Positions 37,849 to 46,814 of a stretch of DNA of 64,000 nucleotides are shown piece by piece (position 1 is the stretch's first letter; the number at the start of each line of letters is the position of its first letter). The notes under the pieces were generated by a model. It did no database searches. It had not been told where the DNA came from and saw only the letters and a list, made by a program, of their open reading frames with translations. This DNA is from Natrialba sp. SSL1 (lineage in GTDB: Archaea; Halobacteriota; Halobacteria; Halobacteriales; Natrialbaceae). The stretch covers positions 310,001 through 374,000 of the forward strand of contig NZ_MASN01000060.1 of NCBI RefSeq assembly GCF_001861355.1, written 5' to 3'. The position numbers and the translations under genes are program-made.

Positions 37849-38087
37849 CGCGGTATCGTTGGATCGGCTTCCCGAATAAAGGTGCGGATCAGGCACAGGT
37901 GGTGAGTGACGGAGGCTGGTCGGGCGTTCGTACCGATGTGTGCCTCTCGTCGATGATGTAGAATTCCTCCCGAGACGCGTGCGATCTACGGACTCCGACG
38001 TTAGAGAGGGGGAGGAGCGTCCCGTATCTCAGGGTGTGTTGTCTGATAGGAACGGCACCCTATTACCACGACACCGGATCCCCATAA

Positions 38088-38261
38088 TCAGTCGAGGCTA
38101 ATATAGCCGAGAAGTGTCGCGATTGTTATAACAATTCCAGCGATAATCATCCCGAACGAAAATGCTGGCGGTTCTATACCGCTCAGATGCGAGTCGATCA
38201 TCAATAAGCCACCGACCAGTGATATGTGCATTCCAACAACGCTGATGTGTGTTTTCCCCAT
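38088..38261 (-). CDS. small two-TM membrane protein, 57 aa
   Basis: The 57-aa product begins MGKTHISVVGMHIS and has two hydrophobic segments (HISLVGGLLMI and GMIIAGIVITIATLLGYI). A TATA-like GTTTTAGG (38284-38291, minus strand) is about 27 nt upstream. AT content is higher than in flanking genes. It is probably a small integral membrane protein of unknown role. Confidence 0.55.
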   Translation of the reverse strand: MGKTHISVVGMHISLVGGLLMIDSHLSGIEPPAFSFGMIIAGIVITIATLLGYISLD

Positions 38262-38298
38262 GGGAGATACCAATTAAAAACAACCTAAAACTTTGCCA

Positions 38299-38412
38299 TT
38301 AGCCGTTGATGATACGGCTTCGGTATTCAAACTGAGGTGTCACACTCACGGCGAGTACGAAAACAATTCCTGCAGCGATCATCAGAACTGCTCCCAACGG
38401 GTCGCTGATCAC
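38299..38412 (-). CDS. possible single-TM microprotein, 37 aa
   Basis: A GTG-started frame encodes one clear hydrophobic segment (PLGAVLMIAAGIVFVLAVSV) followed by a short polar tail (TPQFEYRSRIING). It lies directly downstream of hemD on the same strand and resembles the neighbouring 57-aa protein in style. No TATA box or recognised family supports it. Confidence 0.3.
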   Translation of the reverse strand: MISDPLGAVLMIAAGIVFVLAVSVTPQFEYRSRIING

Positions 38413-38435
38413 AGATACTGTGTGGCTCGCAACCG

Positions 38436-39164
38436 TTAGGAGAGTACGTCGACTGTCTCTCGGGCCAGCGCGTCGAACGTCGCTTCGCTCGCGACGAGGT
38501 CGACGTCGATGCCGAACTCGGCGGCGGTTTCCCGGGTCGGCTCGCCGATGACGCCGACAGTCGCGTCTTCGAGTCCCGCCAGCGCGTCCGCCCGAACGTC
38601 GCGCTCGGCGGCGGCTTCGAGGAAGTGTTCGACGGTTAGCGACGAGGTGAAGCAGGCCGCGTCGAGGTCGCCTGCGGCGGCGCGCTCGGCTGACTCGCCG
38701 CTCCCCTCGGGTCTGACGAGTCGGTAGAGCACCGTCTCGTGGACGTACGCGCCGGCAGCCTCGAATCCGTCGAGCAGGACGGGACTGCCGTGGTCGCTGC
38801 GGGCGACTTCGACCCGCGCGCTGTCGAGGTCCGACTCGAGTTCGGCGACGAGGCCGCTCGAGGTGTACTCGTCGGGCACGATGTCGACCTCGTAGCCCGC
38901 GGCACGGATCGCGTCGGCGGTTTTCGGGCCGATGGCGCAGACGGTCGCCTCGCCGGGCTCCCAGTCCGTCTCCGCGACGAGTTCGACGCCCGTCTTGCTC
39001 GTGAGGACGACGTAGTCCGCGTCCGTGCGCGGGATGGCGTCCGTTGGATCGACGGCCAGCATCGGATCCGGAACTGCCGTTGCACCAAGCGAGTCGAGCA
39101 GTTCGACCGCGTCCGCGAGGCGTTCGTCGTCGGGGCGGAAGACGGCGACGGAGAGGTCGCGCAT
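38436..39164 (-). CDS. hemD: uroporphyrinogen-III synthase
   Basis: A 242-aa HemD. It closes hydroxymethylbilane into uroporphyrinogen III with inversion of ring D. The two-lobed architecture is recognisable: AVFRPDDERLADAVELLDSLGA, VLTSKTGVELVAE, VCAIGPKTADAIRAAGYEVD and the C-terminal FTSSLTVEHFLEAA and VGVIGEPTRETA. Identity is reinforced by position: it is the third gene of hemC-cobA-hemD, three bases after the cobA stop. Confidence 0.93.
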   Translation of the reverse strand: MRDLSVAVFRPDDERLADAVELLDSLGATAVPDPMLAVDPTDAIPRTDADYVVLTSKTGVELVAETDWEPGEATVCAIGPKTADAIRAAGYEVDIVPDEYTSSGLVAELESDLDSARVEVARSDHGSPVLLDGFEAAGAYVHETVLYRLVRPEGSGESAERAAAGDLDAACFTSSLTVEHFLEAAAERDVRADALAGLEDATVGVIGEPTRETAAEFGIDVDLVASEATFDALARETVDVLS

Positions 39165-39167
39165 GGG

Positions 39168-39974
39168 TTAGATCTCCTCCTCGCGCTCTTTGGTCGCTTC
39201 GTTTGCTTCGTTTGTTTCGTTCGCCAGGAACTCGAGTACCCCCTCGCGCGTCCCGGCAACGTCACCGATCACGGTGACCGCGGGCGGCGAAATGTCGTGC
39301 TCGTCGCGCACGTCGACGATGGACTCGAGTGTCCCCGTCGCGACTTTCTGGCCGGGCCAGGTGCCGCGCTCGATGAGCGCGACCGGCGTTTCGGGGTTCA
39401 TCCCGGCCTCACGCAGGGCTTGCGTGTAGTCCGGGAGTCGTCCGACGCCCATCAGGACGACGATGGTGCCGCCGGTGGCGGCGAGGGCGTCCCAGTTGAC
39501 AGCGGATTCGTCCTTCGTCGGGTCCTCGTGCCCGGTGACGAACGAGACAGAGGAGGCGTGGTCTCGGTGGGTGACCGGAATCCCGGCTACCGCGGGGGCG
39601 GCGATGGCGGAGGTGACGGCGGGGACGACCTCGAACGGGACCTCGTGATCCGCCAGATACTCTGCCTCCTCGCCGCCACGGCCGAAGACGAACGAGTCGC
39701 CGCCCTTCAGTCGGACGACGCTCTTGCCCTCGCGGGCGAGTTCGACCAGCCGCTCGTTAATTGCCGACTGGGGCGTGCGCTCGCCGCCGGCGCGCTTGCC
39801 GACGTCCTCGCGTCGGTCCTCGGGCAACTGGTCGATGATCTCCGGCCCCGGCAGCTTGTCGTGGAGCACAACGTCGGCGGACTCGAGTAGCCGCGTCGCT
39901 TTGACGGTGAGCAGGTCGGGGTCGCCGGGACCGCTGCCGACGAGGTAAACGGTGCCCGGCTCGGGAGCGCTCAT
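39168..39974 (-). CDS. cobA: uroporphyrinogen-III C-methyltransferase
   Basis: A 268-aa SAM-dependent SUMT that methylates uroporphyrinogen III at C2 and C7 to precorrin-2, the branch toward siroheme, cobalamin and the archaeal siroheme-dependent haem route. The motifs VYLVGSGPGDPDLLTVKA, VRLKGGDSFVFGRGGEEAEYL and GIPVTHRDHASSVSFVTGH are canonical. The C-terminus has a charged tail rich in Asn-Glu-Ala-Thr. The ATG follows the hemC stop directly (TAG then ATG). Confidence 0.95.
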   Translation of the reverse strand: MSAPEPGTVYLVGSGPGDPDLLTVKATRLLESADVVLHDKLPGPEIIDQLPEDRREDVGKRAGGERTPQSAINERLVELAREGKSVVRLKGGDSFVFGRGGEEAEYLADHEVPFEVVPAVTSAIAAPAVAGIPVTHRDHASSVSFVTGHEDPTKDESAVNWDALAATGGTIVVLMGVGRLPDYTQALREAGMNPETPVALIERGTWPGQKVATGTLESIVDVRDEHDISPPAVTVIGDVAGTREGVLEFLANETNEANEATKEREEEI

Positions 39975-41111
39975 CTATTTCCCCTCCGGCTGGTCCTCCT
40001 GGCTCGGCTCGGACTCGCTTTCGGTTTCCTTGCGCGCGTTTTCGATCAGTTCCGCAGCGCCGCGGTCGGCGAGGTCCTGTGCGAACTCGCGGGCGGCTGT
40101 CGCGTGGTTCTCGACCGGAAGGTCCCGCGTCGCCGTGATCGACTCCTCGCCGTCGCGGTCGAAGACGCTGACCGCCGTGTGGACGTACTCGCCCTGGATG
40201 ATAGCGTAGATGCCGATTGGGGCGATACAGCCGCCGCCGAGTTCGGCCAGTACGGTGCGCTCGACGGTGGTCTCGACGCGACTACGCGGGTGGTCGATCG
40301 CGGACTGGATCTCCGTGGCGGTCTCGCCGTCCGTTGCGGTGACGGCGAGCGCGCCCTGTCCCGGTGCGGGGACGAACGTTCCGGTGGGGAGTTCCTGCGC
40401 GTCGACGTAGTGCTCGAGGCCGCTGCGCTCCAGTCCGGCCTGTGCGAGGACGATGGCGTCGTACTCCGTTTCGACCTCGCGGCCGAGCGCCTGCTTTTCG
40501 AGTTCCGAGAGGCCGTCGAACCACTCGTCGACGGTCTGGTCGAATTCGGGCTCGAAGTCCTCATTTCCGGTTTCCCCCTTCCGTTCCTTATCTGCCTCGC
40601 TGCGCTCCTCGTGTTCGACCTGCAGCGACGGCGCGAGGAGCTTCTCGAGTCGGGTGTCGACGTTCCCGCGCAGCGGCTCGACGGTGAGGTCGGGTCGCTC
40701 GGAGAGGAGCTGTGCACGCCGGCGGAGACTCGAGGTGCCGACGGTCGCTTCCTGTGGAAGCTCCTCCAGCGTCGCGCCGTCGGGCGTGATCAGGTAGTCA
40801 CCGGGGCGGCCACGTTCCGGTACGGCCGCGGTGACGAGGTCGTCGGGCTGTTCGGTCGGCATGTCCTTCATCGAGTGAATTGCGCCGTCGAGGTCGCCCT
40901 CGAGTACGCGTTCGTCGAGTTCCCGGACGAAGGCACCTGTCTTGCCGAGCCGATGGATGAGTTCGTCTCGGATCTGGTCGCCTGTGGTCTCGACGGTGAC
41001 GAGTTCGACCTCGTACCGGTGGTTCTCCAGGGCCTCCTTGACGAGTGTGGCCTGCCGCCGGGCGAGAGTGGATCCCCGTGTCGCCAGTCGCAACGTCCCA
41101 CGCGTTCTCAT
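39975..41111 (-). CDS. hemC: hydroxymethylbilane synthase (porphobilinogen deaminase)
   Basis: A 378-aa HemC that polymerises four porphobilinogens. LATRGSTLARRQA, GKTGAFVRELDERVLEGDLDGAIHSMKDMPT and VGTSSLRRRAQL are the family motifs; Cys295 (LGGGC) carries the dipyrromethane cofactor. Residues about 161-216 are an acidic insertion (rich in Glu, Asp and Lys) absent from bacterial enzymes, which are about 300-320 aa. First gene of hemC-cobA-hemD, with a TATA-like CTTTTCATAC (41133-41142) 27 nt upstream. Confidence 0.95.
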   Translation of the reverse strand: MRTRGTLRLATRGSTLARRQATLVKEALENHRYEVELVTVETTGDQIRDELIHRLGKTGAFVRELDERVLEGDLDGAIHSMKDMPTEQPDDLVTAAVPERGRPGDYLITPDGATLEELPQEATVGTSSLRRRAQLLSERPDLTVEPLRGNVDTRLEKLLAPSLQVEHEERSEADKERKGETGNEDFEPEFDQTVDEWFDGLSELEKQALGREVETEYDAIVLAQAGLERSGLEHYVDAQELPTGTFVPAPGQGALAVTATDGETATEIQSAIDHPRSRVETTVERTVLAELGGGCIAPIGIYAIIQGEYVHTAVSVFDRDGEESITATRDLPVENHATAAREFAQDLADRGAAELIENARKETESESEPSQEDQPEGK

Positions 41112-41132
41112 AGAAGGTAGTCCTCGCCTGAG

Positions 41133-41142
41133 GTATGAAAAG
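41133..41142 (-). promoter_or_regulatory. TATA box for hemC-cobA-hemD
   Basis: CTTTTCATAC on the minus strand is centred about 27 nt before ATG 41111. Confidence 0.55.
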
Positions 41143-41307
41143 CGCACGCTTGTCGCCCGACTCGCTTGGTACTCGAGTTCGATTCGATCGGTGGGCCCAT
41201 TCAGCCTGCCCACCGACGGTACGGACAGTTGGATCACCCACCACTGTGAACGGGTGCGTGTATGAGGCATTTTGACACACTTTTCGACCAACATATTCGG
41301 GATGTGG

Positions 41308-41314
41308 TTTATTC
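41308..41314 (+). promoter_or_regulatory. TATA box for the globin gene
   Basis: TTTATTC is centred 28 nt before ATG 41339. Divergent from the hemC promoter about 170 nt away. Confidence 0.55.
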
Positions 41315-41316
41315 GT

Positions 41317-41336
41317 TGTACGTGAGAAGCCGTACA
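41317..41336. promoter_or_regulatory. inverted repeat at the globin transcription start (possible operator)
   Basis: TGTACG and CGTACA are arms of a 6-bp inverted repeat with an 8-nt spacer, lying between the TATA box and ATG 41339. A repressor bound here would cover the start site. Its role is inferred only from position. Confidence 0.35.
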
Positions 41337-41338
41337 CG

Positions 41339-41704
41339 ATGACAGACACCCTGTACGACCGACTCGGCGGCGAGGACGCGATCGGTGCCGTCGTCGACGA
41401 GTTCTACGACCGCGTCGTGGCCGACGAGCAGGTCGCACACTTCTTCGAGGACGTGGATATGCAGAAACAGCGCGCCCACCAGACCCAGTTCATCAGTTCG
41501 GTCGCGGGCGGGCCAGTTGACTACACGGGCGGCGAGATGGAAGCCGTTCACGACGGGATGGGGATCGACCACGACGAGTTCGACGCGATCGCGACCCACC
41601 TCAACGACGCGCTACTCGAGTTCGATGTCGGTGACGACGACCGCGAGGCGGTTCTCGAGGCGATCGAGTGCTATCGGGAGCCGATCGTCGTCGCGGCGGA
41701 TTGA
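41339..41704 (+). CDS. group 1 truncated haemoglobin
   Basis: A 121-aa globin of the 2-over-2 class. The sequence follows the trHbN pattern: LYDRLGGEDAIGAVVDEFYDRVVAD, HFFEDVDM, the VAGGPVDYTGG motif and the proximal His71 in EAVHDGMGI. It binds haem and probably O2 or NO. It is adjacent to and divergent from hemC, and haem genes hemL and hemB are within 7 kb, so local haem supply and use are clustered. Confidence 0.92.
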   Translation: MTDTLYDRLGGEDAIGAVVDEFYDRVVADEQVAHFFEDVDMQKQRAHQTQFISSVAGGPVDYTGGEMEAVHDGMGIDHDEFDAIATHLNDALLEFDVGDDDREAVLEAIECYREPIVVAAD

Positions 41705-41734
41705 TCCTGCAATCGTCGTTCGGTTTCCGCCGGC

Positions 41735-42415
41735 TCACTCGCCGTCAAGACCGATCTCTCGTCGTCGTTTTCGCAAGTAGTACCCCGCGACGAGTGGCTG
41801 TAACGGCGCGACCGAGAGGCTCAGGAACGCAAGTCCCAGATAGATGCCGGGATTCGGTCGCCACGAGTTCGATTCGGTACAGACGTAGGCTGCATCCTGA
41901 TGGATCGCCACCGGAAACGCACCGACGGCGATCGCACCTGCGAGCCCGATCGCACCGGCGACGACGCCCGGAATCGCGAGCAGGAACGCCACGATCGCGG
42001 CGACGAGGCCACCAACTGTTGTCGCCAGCGTGGCCGCGATCACGAGCCACCACCCCGACCAGCCCGCTGGCGTCCCAAAGCGCCTGTGTCGCCGGGCGAG
42101 GTAGACGACGCCCGCCACCGGTGCCCAGAGGAGTGCAAAGAGCCCGTTGAGCCACGGGTGTGGCCGCCAGTTGCCACTCGCCTTCGGCTGCTCGCGAACC
42201 CGTTTCGCGTCCAACACGAGCGCCATCGCGAGTGCCAGTGTCAACACCGTATAGCCGAACGTCCCGACGAGGAAGAGTCCGAAGTCGAGTCCCGGGACGG
42301 GGTACTCGAGTTCCTGGAGCACGCCGACGATCCCGACACCGATGATCGGTGGAAAGAGATAGAGGAGGCGCTCGACGACCCGTGCCCAGTCGAGTCCGTC
42401 TACGATCGGCGACAC
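41735..42415 (-). CDS. multi-pass membrane protein, unknown function
   Basis: A 226-aa protein with about six hydrophobic segments, including LLYLFPPIIGVGIVGVL, TVLTLALAMALVL, LVIAATLATTVGGLVAAIVAFLLAIPGVVAGAIGLAG and the last YLGLAFLSLSVAPLQPLVAGYYL. A basic C-terminus (RKRRREIGL) suggests it lies inside the cell. I do not recognise a characterised family. Its tail is 30 nt from the globin gene (convergent). Confidence 0.75.
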   Translation of the reverse strand: MSPIVDGLDWARVVERLLYLFPPIIGVGIVGVLQELEYPVPGLDFGLFLVGTFGYTVLTLALAMALVLDAKRVREQPKASGNWRPHPWLNGLFALLWAPVAGVVYLARRHRRFGTPAGWSGWWLVIAATLATTVGGLVAAIVAFLLAIPGVVAGAIGLAGAIAVGAFPVAIHQDAAYVCTESNSWRPNPGIYLGLAFLSLSVAPLQPLVAGYYLRKRRREIGLDGE

Positions 42416-42486
42416 CTGCGAGAGCGAACGATGTCCGGCCTCATAACAGTTCGTCGTCGCGGCTGATTTTGTGGGGGTTGGACAGC

Positions 42487-43761
42487 TTACAGCGCGTGCT
42501 TGTACGCCTCGAGCGTCTCTTCGACATCAGCCTCGGTGTGGCCGTAGCTGACGAACTGGCACTCGAACTGGTTCTGTGAGAGGAAGACCTCTTGTTCTTT
42601 CATCTGGCCCCAGAAGACACGCCGCCAGCGGTCGGTTTCGGCGTTCTTCACGTCGCCCGCGTTTTTGGGTGCCTCGCCGTCGCGCGTGAAGATCACCTTG
42701 AACATACTGTCGGTGCCGGCGACGGTGTACTCGGGGGCCTGCTCGGCGACGATGTCGGTGAGTCCCGACCGTAGCTGGTCGCCAAGCGCGTTGACGTGGT
42801 CGTAGACGTTGTTCGCCGCGGCGAACTGGAGCGTCTCGAGTCCGGCCGCCATCGTGACGGGGTGGCCGGAGAAGGTGCCGGCCTGGAAGACGGGGCCGGA
42901 GGGTGCCAGTTGCTCCATAATCTCTGCGCGACCGCCGAGTGCGCCGACGGGGAAGCCGCCGCCGATGATCTTGCCAAACGTTGTCAGGTCGGGCGTCACG
43001 CCGAACTCGCTCTGGGCGCAGCCGAGCCCGCCGACGCGGAAGCCGGTGATCACTTCGTCGAAGATGAGCAAGGAGCCGTGTTCGTCGGTGATCTCGCGCA
43101 GGAAGTCGTGGTAGCCGTCGTCGGGATCGACGATACCGTAGTTGGCGAGGATCGGTTCGGTCATGACGGCGGCGATGTCGTCGCCGTGTTTCTCGAACGC
43201 CTCGCGGACGGCGTCCTCGTCGTTGAACGGCACCGGAATCGTGTGCTCGGCGAACGACTGCGGGACGCCGGCGGAGGAAGGTGCGACGCTTTCGGCGTCG
43301 CCTTCGACCAGCGTTGACTCCTGGGCCCCGTGGTAGCCGCCCTGGTTGACGACGATTTTGTTTCGCCCGGTGTAGCCGCGCGCGAGTCGGACGGCCGAGG
43401 TCGTCGCCTCGGTGCCGGAGTTGACGAACCGGATCTTCTCGACGCTCGGGACGTGGCGCACGACGAATTCGGCGAGGTCGACCTCGATTTCGGTCGGCGT
43501 GCCGTACATCGGTCCCTCGCTCGCCTTCTGCTGGATGCCGGCCTGGACGGATTCGGGGAGGTTGTGCCCGAGCAGCAGCGGGCCCAGGCCCATCACCCAG
43601 TCGATGTAGCGGTTGCCGTCGGCGTCGATGACGTGGCCGCGGTCGCCCTTCTGGACGAAGAACGGGTAGGGCTCGATCGCGGCGCGGACGGCGGAGTTTA
43701 CGCCGCCGGGCATCACCGAGAGCGCTCGATCGTACAGCGCGCGCGAGTTGTCGTCGTTCAT
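42487..43761 (-). CDS. hemL: glutamate-1-semialdehyde 2,1-aminomutase
   Basis: A 424-aa PLP enzyme making 5-aminolevulinate from glutamate-1-semialdehyde, the C5 pathway step before HemB. The motifs [48 protein letters not shown] and the PLP Lys in [16 protein letters not shown] are clear. ATG 43761 has a TATA-like TACTTTGCC about 27 nt upstream. It requires HemA (glutamyl-tRNA reductase), which is not in this window. Confidence 0.95.
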   Translation of the reverse strand: MNDDNSRALYDRALSVMPGGVNSAVRAAIEPYPFFVQKGDRGHVIDADGNRYIDWVMGLGPLLLGHNLPESVQAGIQQKASEGPMYGTPTEIEVDLAEFVVRHVPSVEKIRFVNSGTEATTSAVRLARGYTGRNKIVVNQGGYHGAQESTLVEGDAESVAPSSAGVPQSFAEHTIPVPFNDEDAVREAFEKHGDDIAAVMTEPILANYGIVDPDDGYHDFLREITDEHGSLLIFDEVITGFRVGGLGCAQSEFGVTPDLTTFGKIIGGGFPVGALGGRAEIMEQLAPSGPVFQAGTFSGHPVTMAAGLETLQFAAANNVYDHVNALGDQLRSGLTDIVAEQAPEYTVAGTDSMFKVIFTRDGEAPKNAGDVKNAETDRWRRVFWGQMKEQEVFLSQNQFECQFVSYGHTEADVEETLEAYKHAL

Positions 43762-43879
43762 GCGCGAGCCTAGGGAACGGGACGGCAAAGTAGTACCGAG
43801 GTTCGGCTGCGATCTGTCCGATGGGAGTCTGCGTCTGCCGAGCCCACCAGACCCGACACTGTCACCGTAAGTGGTTGCC

Positions 43880-44458
43880 TCAGCGCCCCTTCCGCTCGGA
43901 TTGGCGTCTCCGAACCGTCTGGGCCACCTGCTCGTAGTTCGGAACGCCCTGCAACTGCAGATCGCCACCCATGCCGAAACCGCTCGGCGTCACCGTGTGC
44001 GAAACCGTGATCGTGCCGTACCCACGACTGCGGCTGAACGACGTCGTTTTGGTCTGGAGTCCACTCACGTCTTCGACCCACGTTTCGTTCGTCGTTCTGG
44101 TCGTCATTCCGGTCACGACGATGATGCGCCGGTCGGTGACGAGATACCGCTGGTAGGTCCGCTGATACCAGACGTAGCCTGCGATCAGGACGCCCGGAAC
44201 GAGTGCCAGGAGCCCGACCGCGAGTTCGACGAAACTCAAAAGGAGTCCGAATCCGACAAACATGCCTGCAAGCGTGAGCGAGCCAGTCCATCCCCACCAC
44301 GTCGGCCGCGTGTCGACCAGCACTGTTTCGTCGTCGAGACAGAACGGCTCGTCACCCGAACTGGTGTCCGTCTTCGTCTGCGCTGCAGCGTCCGCTTCGC
44401 TTTCGTTCCCCTCCGTTTCGTCGTACTCCACCGTCGACCGGTTACCCCGCTGACTCAT
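43880..44458 (-). CDS. bacterial PH-like domain membrane protein
   Basis: A 192-aa protein. The acidic, low-complexity N-terminus (1-45) is followed by two TM segments (about 60-95, with a short loop) and a C-terminal bPH_2/DUF304-like domain: [44 protein letters not shown]. Such domains have a pleckstrin-homology fold on the cytoplasmic face; ligand and role are unknown. Single gene between hemL and the Amt-PII gene. Confidence 0.78.
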   Translation of the reverse strand: MSQRGNRSTVEYDETEGNESEADAAAQTKTDTSSGDEPFCLDDETVLVDTRPTWWGWTGSLTLAGMFVGFGLLLSFVELAVGLLALVPGVLIAGYVWYQRTYQRYLVTDRRIIVVTGMTTRTTNETWVEDVSGLQTKTTSFSRSRGYGTITVSHTVTPSGFGMGGDLQLQGVPNYEQVAQTVRRRQSERKGR

Positions 44459-44589
44459 TCATCAGCTACCTTCGAGAGCGACGTGATAAATGTGGGTCAT
44501 CTCTGGAGACAATCAGTCTCTCTGATATACCGATTGAGACGGGGCCGTGGTGTCATCCGGGTGCGGGACCGCGGACGAGACCCTATCGA

Positions 44590-46353
44590 TTAGATCGCCT
44601 CAGTCCCCGTCTTTCCGGTGCGAACCTGGTATGCGTCTGCGACCGGGAGAACGAAAATCTTCCCGTCGCCCGGTTCGCCCGTGTTCGCGGCGTCGGCGAT
44701 CGCATCGACGACTTCGTCCGCTGGGATATCGGCGACGACGCACTCGATCTTGATCTTCTGGTGGAGGTCGACGGTGTACTCCTCGCCGCGCCACTGCCCC
44801 ATCTTTGCGGGCTGAGAGCCGCGCCCAGAGACGTTGGTGGCCGTCAGCGACGGCGCACCGACCTCGGCCAGCGCCTGCTTGACTGCACCGAGGCGGTCAG
44901 GACGGATGATCGCCGTGACCATCTCGATCTCACTCCCGTCGGTCGTTCCCCCATCGGAACGCAGGGGCTGCTCGCCACCATCCGTTCGAGCGACGGAACT
45001 CGAGTGCCCGCCGTCTGCAGCGATATCCGGCTGACCGAACTCTGGGTAGGTGTCGACGCCGTGTTCGGCGAGGTCGAGGCCGTCGCGTTCGTGATCGGGC
45101 GTGACGCGGGCCTGTCCGATTAGCTTGAACGCGCCCCAGACGGCTGCAGTCGCCACGACGGTCCAGATCGTGATGGTCGCGACGCCGACGAACTGCGGTG
45201 CGAACGCGCTGGCTTCGATCGAAAGGAGGCCGCCGGCAATGACGCCGCTGCCGATGGCCGTTCCCTCGACGGACCACAGCGGGTAGATGAGCAGCCCGAG
45301 CATGCCCGCAGTCCCGTGAACGGGGAAGACTGCACAGACGTCGTCGATCTTGAGTGTCTCGTCGACGAGTTTGAAGACGAGCGGGAGCTGTGCGCCGGCG
45401 AGGAAGCCGATCGCGATCGCCCCGACGGGCGTGATGAGGTCCGTCGGACCGGTGACGCCGACGAGGCCGGCGAGCATCCCGTTCGCGACGTACAGCGTGT
45501 CGACTTTTCCGTTCATCGCCAGGGAGACAGTCGACGCGCCGAGTGCGCCGAGTCCCATGCCGAGCGCGGTCACGATTGCGACTCGCCCGACGATGGCGAA
45601 GTCACCGAGGACGAACTCGCCCGTGTCGATGACCAGCGCAGCAGTCCCGACGTTGAAGCCGAACCAGCCGAAACAGAGAATCAGCGTCCCCAGCACGGCG
45701 AACGTCAGCGAGTGGCCGGGAATGATGTTGACGCTGCCGTCGTCGCCGTACTTGTCCATCCGTGCGCCGATGATCCAGGCCGCGGTCAGTCCCGCGACCC
45801 CACCGACACCGTGGACGACCATCCCGCCCGCGAAGTCGTCGAAGCCGAGGCTCTCGAGAAGTGGTGCCTCAGCACCGGGCGCGTACCAGACCATCGCCGC
45901 GACCACCGGGTAGATGACCGCCGCGAGCAGGAAGGTGTAGGCCACGTAGGCGCGGAGTTTTGCACGGCCTGCCACCGCACCGGACACGATCGTCGCGGCC
46001 GTCATCGCAAACACCGCGCTGAACAGTAACTCGGCCATCTCGACGCTCGGGTCGAGGCCAAACTGCGTCAGCGGACTCGAGCCGCTGCCGCCGCCGAGTA
46101 TCGTCCCGACGTTGTTCGCGATTCCCATCCCGACGGCGACGAACACGAGAATGCCGACCGCCCAGGTCAGCATGTTCTTCGTCAACTGGTTCGCGACGTT
46201 TTTCGAGCGGACCTGTCCCGCTTCGAGCATCGCGAACCCGGCGTGCATGAAGAAGATCAGGAAGGTGACCGTCAGCATCCACACCAGGTTCAACCCCGTC
46301 GCGAGCGACTCGAGATCGCCCATCTCTGCTTGTAACACGACCGATTCAACCAT
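44590..46353 (-). CDS. amt: ammonium transporter fused to a PII (GlnK-like) regulatory domain
   Basis: A 587-aa fusion. Residues 1-about 430 are an Amt/Rh channel with eleven hydrophobic segments and the twin pore histidines in MVVHGVGG and FPVHGTAG. A hydrophilic linker (about 430-477) leads to a complete PII protein at 478-587: [19 protein letters not shown]-loop with [17 protein letters not shown] (Tyr526) and the C-terminal [10 protein letters not shown]. GlnK normally is a separate protein that plugs Amt when nitrogen is plentiful. The frame is continuous, with no stop or frameshift between the parts. Confidence 0.93.
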   Translation of the reverse strand: MVESVVLQAEMGDLESLATGLNLVWMLTVTFLIFFMHAGFAMLEAGQVRSKNVANQLTKNMLTWAVGILVFVAVGMGIANNVGTILGGGSGSSPLTQFGLDPSVEMAELLFSAVFAMTAATIVSGAVAGRAKLRAYVAYTFLLAAVIYPVVAAMVWYAPGAEAPLLESLGFDDFAGGMVVHGVGGVAGLTAAWIIGARMDKYGDDGSVNIIPGHSLTFAVLGTLILCFGWFGFNVGTAALVIDTGEFVLGDFAIVGRVAIVTALGMGLGALGASTVSLAMNGKVDTLYVANGMLAGLVGVTGPTDLITPVGAIAIGFLAGAQLPLVFKLVDETLKIDDVCAVFPVHGTAGMLGLLIYPLWSVEGTAIGSGVIAGGLLSIEASAFAPQFVGVATITIWTVVATAAVWGAFKLIGQARVTPDHERDGLDLAEHGVDTYPEFGQPDIAADGGHSSSVARTDGGEQPLRSDGGTTDGSEIEMVTAIIRPDRLGAVKQALAEVGAPSLTATNVSGRGSQPAKMGQWRGEEYTVDLHQKIKIECVVADIPADEVVDAIADAANTGEPGDGKIFVLPVADAYQVRTGKTGTEAI

Positions 46354-46814
46354 TACGTACGCACCTCAGTTCCGTTCGAACGGATCACTCTAACCGGACA
46401 CTGTAGACAATCGTCCACTATTCCGCCATCTCCACTGCAGTTCGTGTTCCAAATCACGTTCGACTGGGATGTAACAGTGGAATATAAGGCTACGCGTTGT
46501 TGTTCGTCAAGTATCCTGCCCTATTAGGTTGGATCGTCAAACTCTAGAGTCAATATAATGTGTATTAGGTTTCCGACGTCCGCAGTTTGGCGCGGATTCG
46601 CGCTGCAACTGGGCGTTTAGGTACCACTTCGCATAGTGGCTGTGGCAAGTACTACCGGTCACCGCCCAGCAAACCGCCAATCAGTGTCGTGCGCGGCGTC
46701 TTTCGGTCAGTTTCAGTGATCGTCTCCCCTGTGACTGGACGTTCATCAACTCTCTTTCTGATTCCGGTCCGCCCCAGGTGCACACCACCGCAGAACACGC
46801 TCCGGCTGCGAGAC
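46354..46814. other. 461-nt upstream region of amt
   Basis: No gene is visible. A TATA-like GCCTTATATTCC on the minus strand lies near 46475-46487, about 130 nt before the Amt start, so amt may have a long leader or another promoter. A 14-bp perfect palindrome (46371-46384) is listed separately. Confidence 0.5.
46371..46384. promoter_or_regulatory. 14-bp perfect palindrome upstream of amt
   Basis: TCCGTTCGAACGGA is its own reverse complement and lies 18-31 nt before the amt start codon. Position and symmetry suggest an operator for a dimeric nitrogen regulator; this is inference. Confidence 0.45.
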
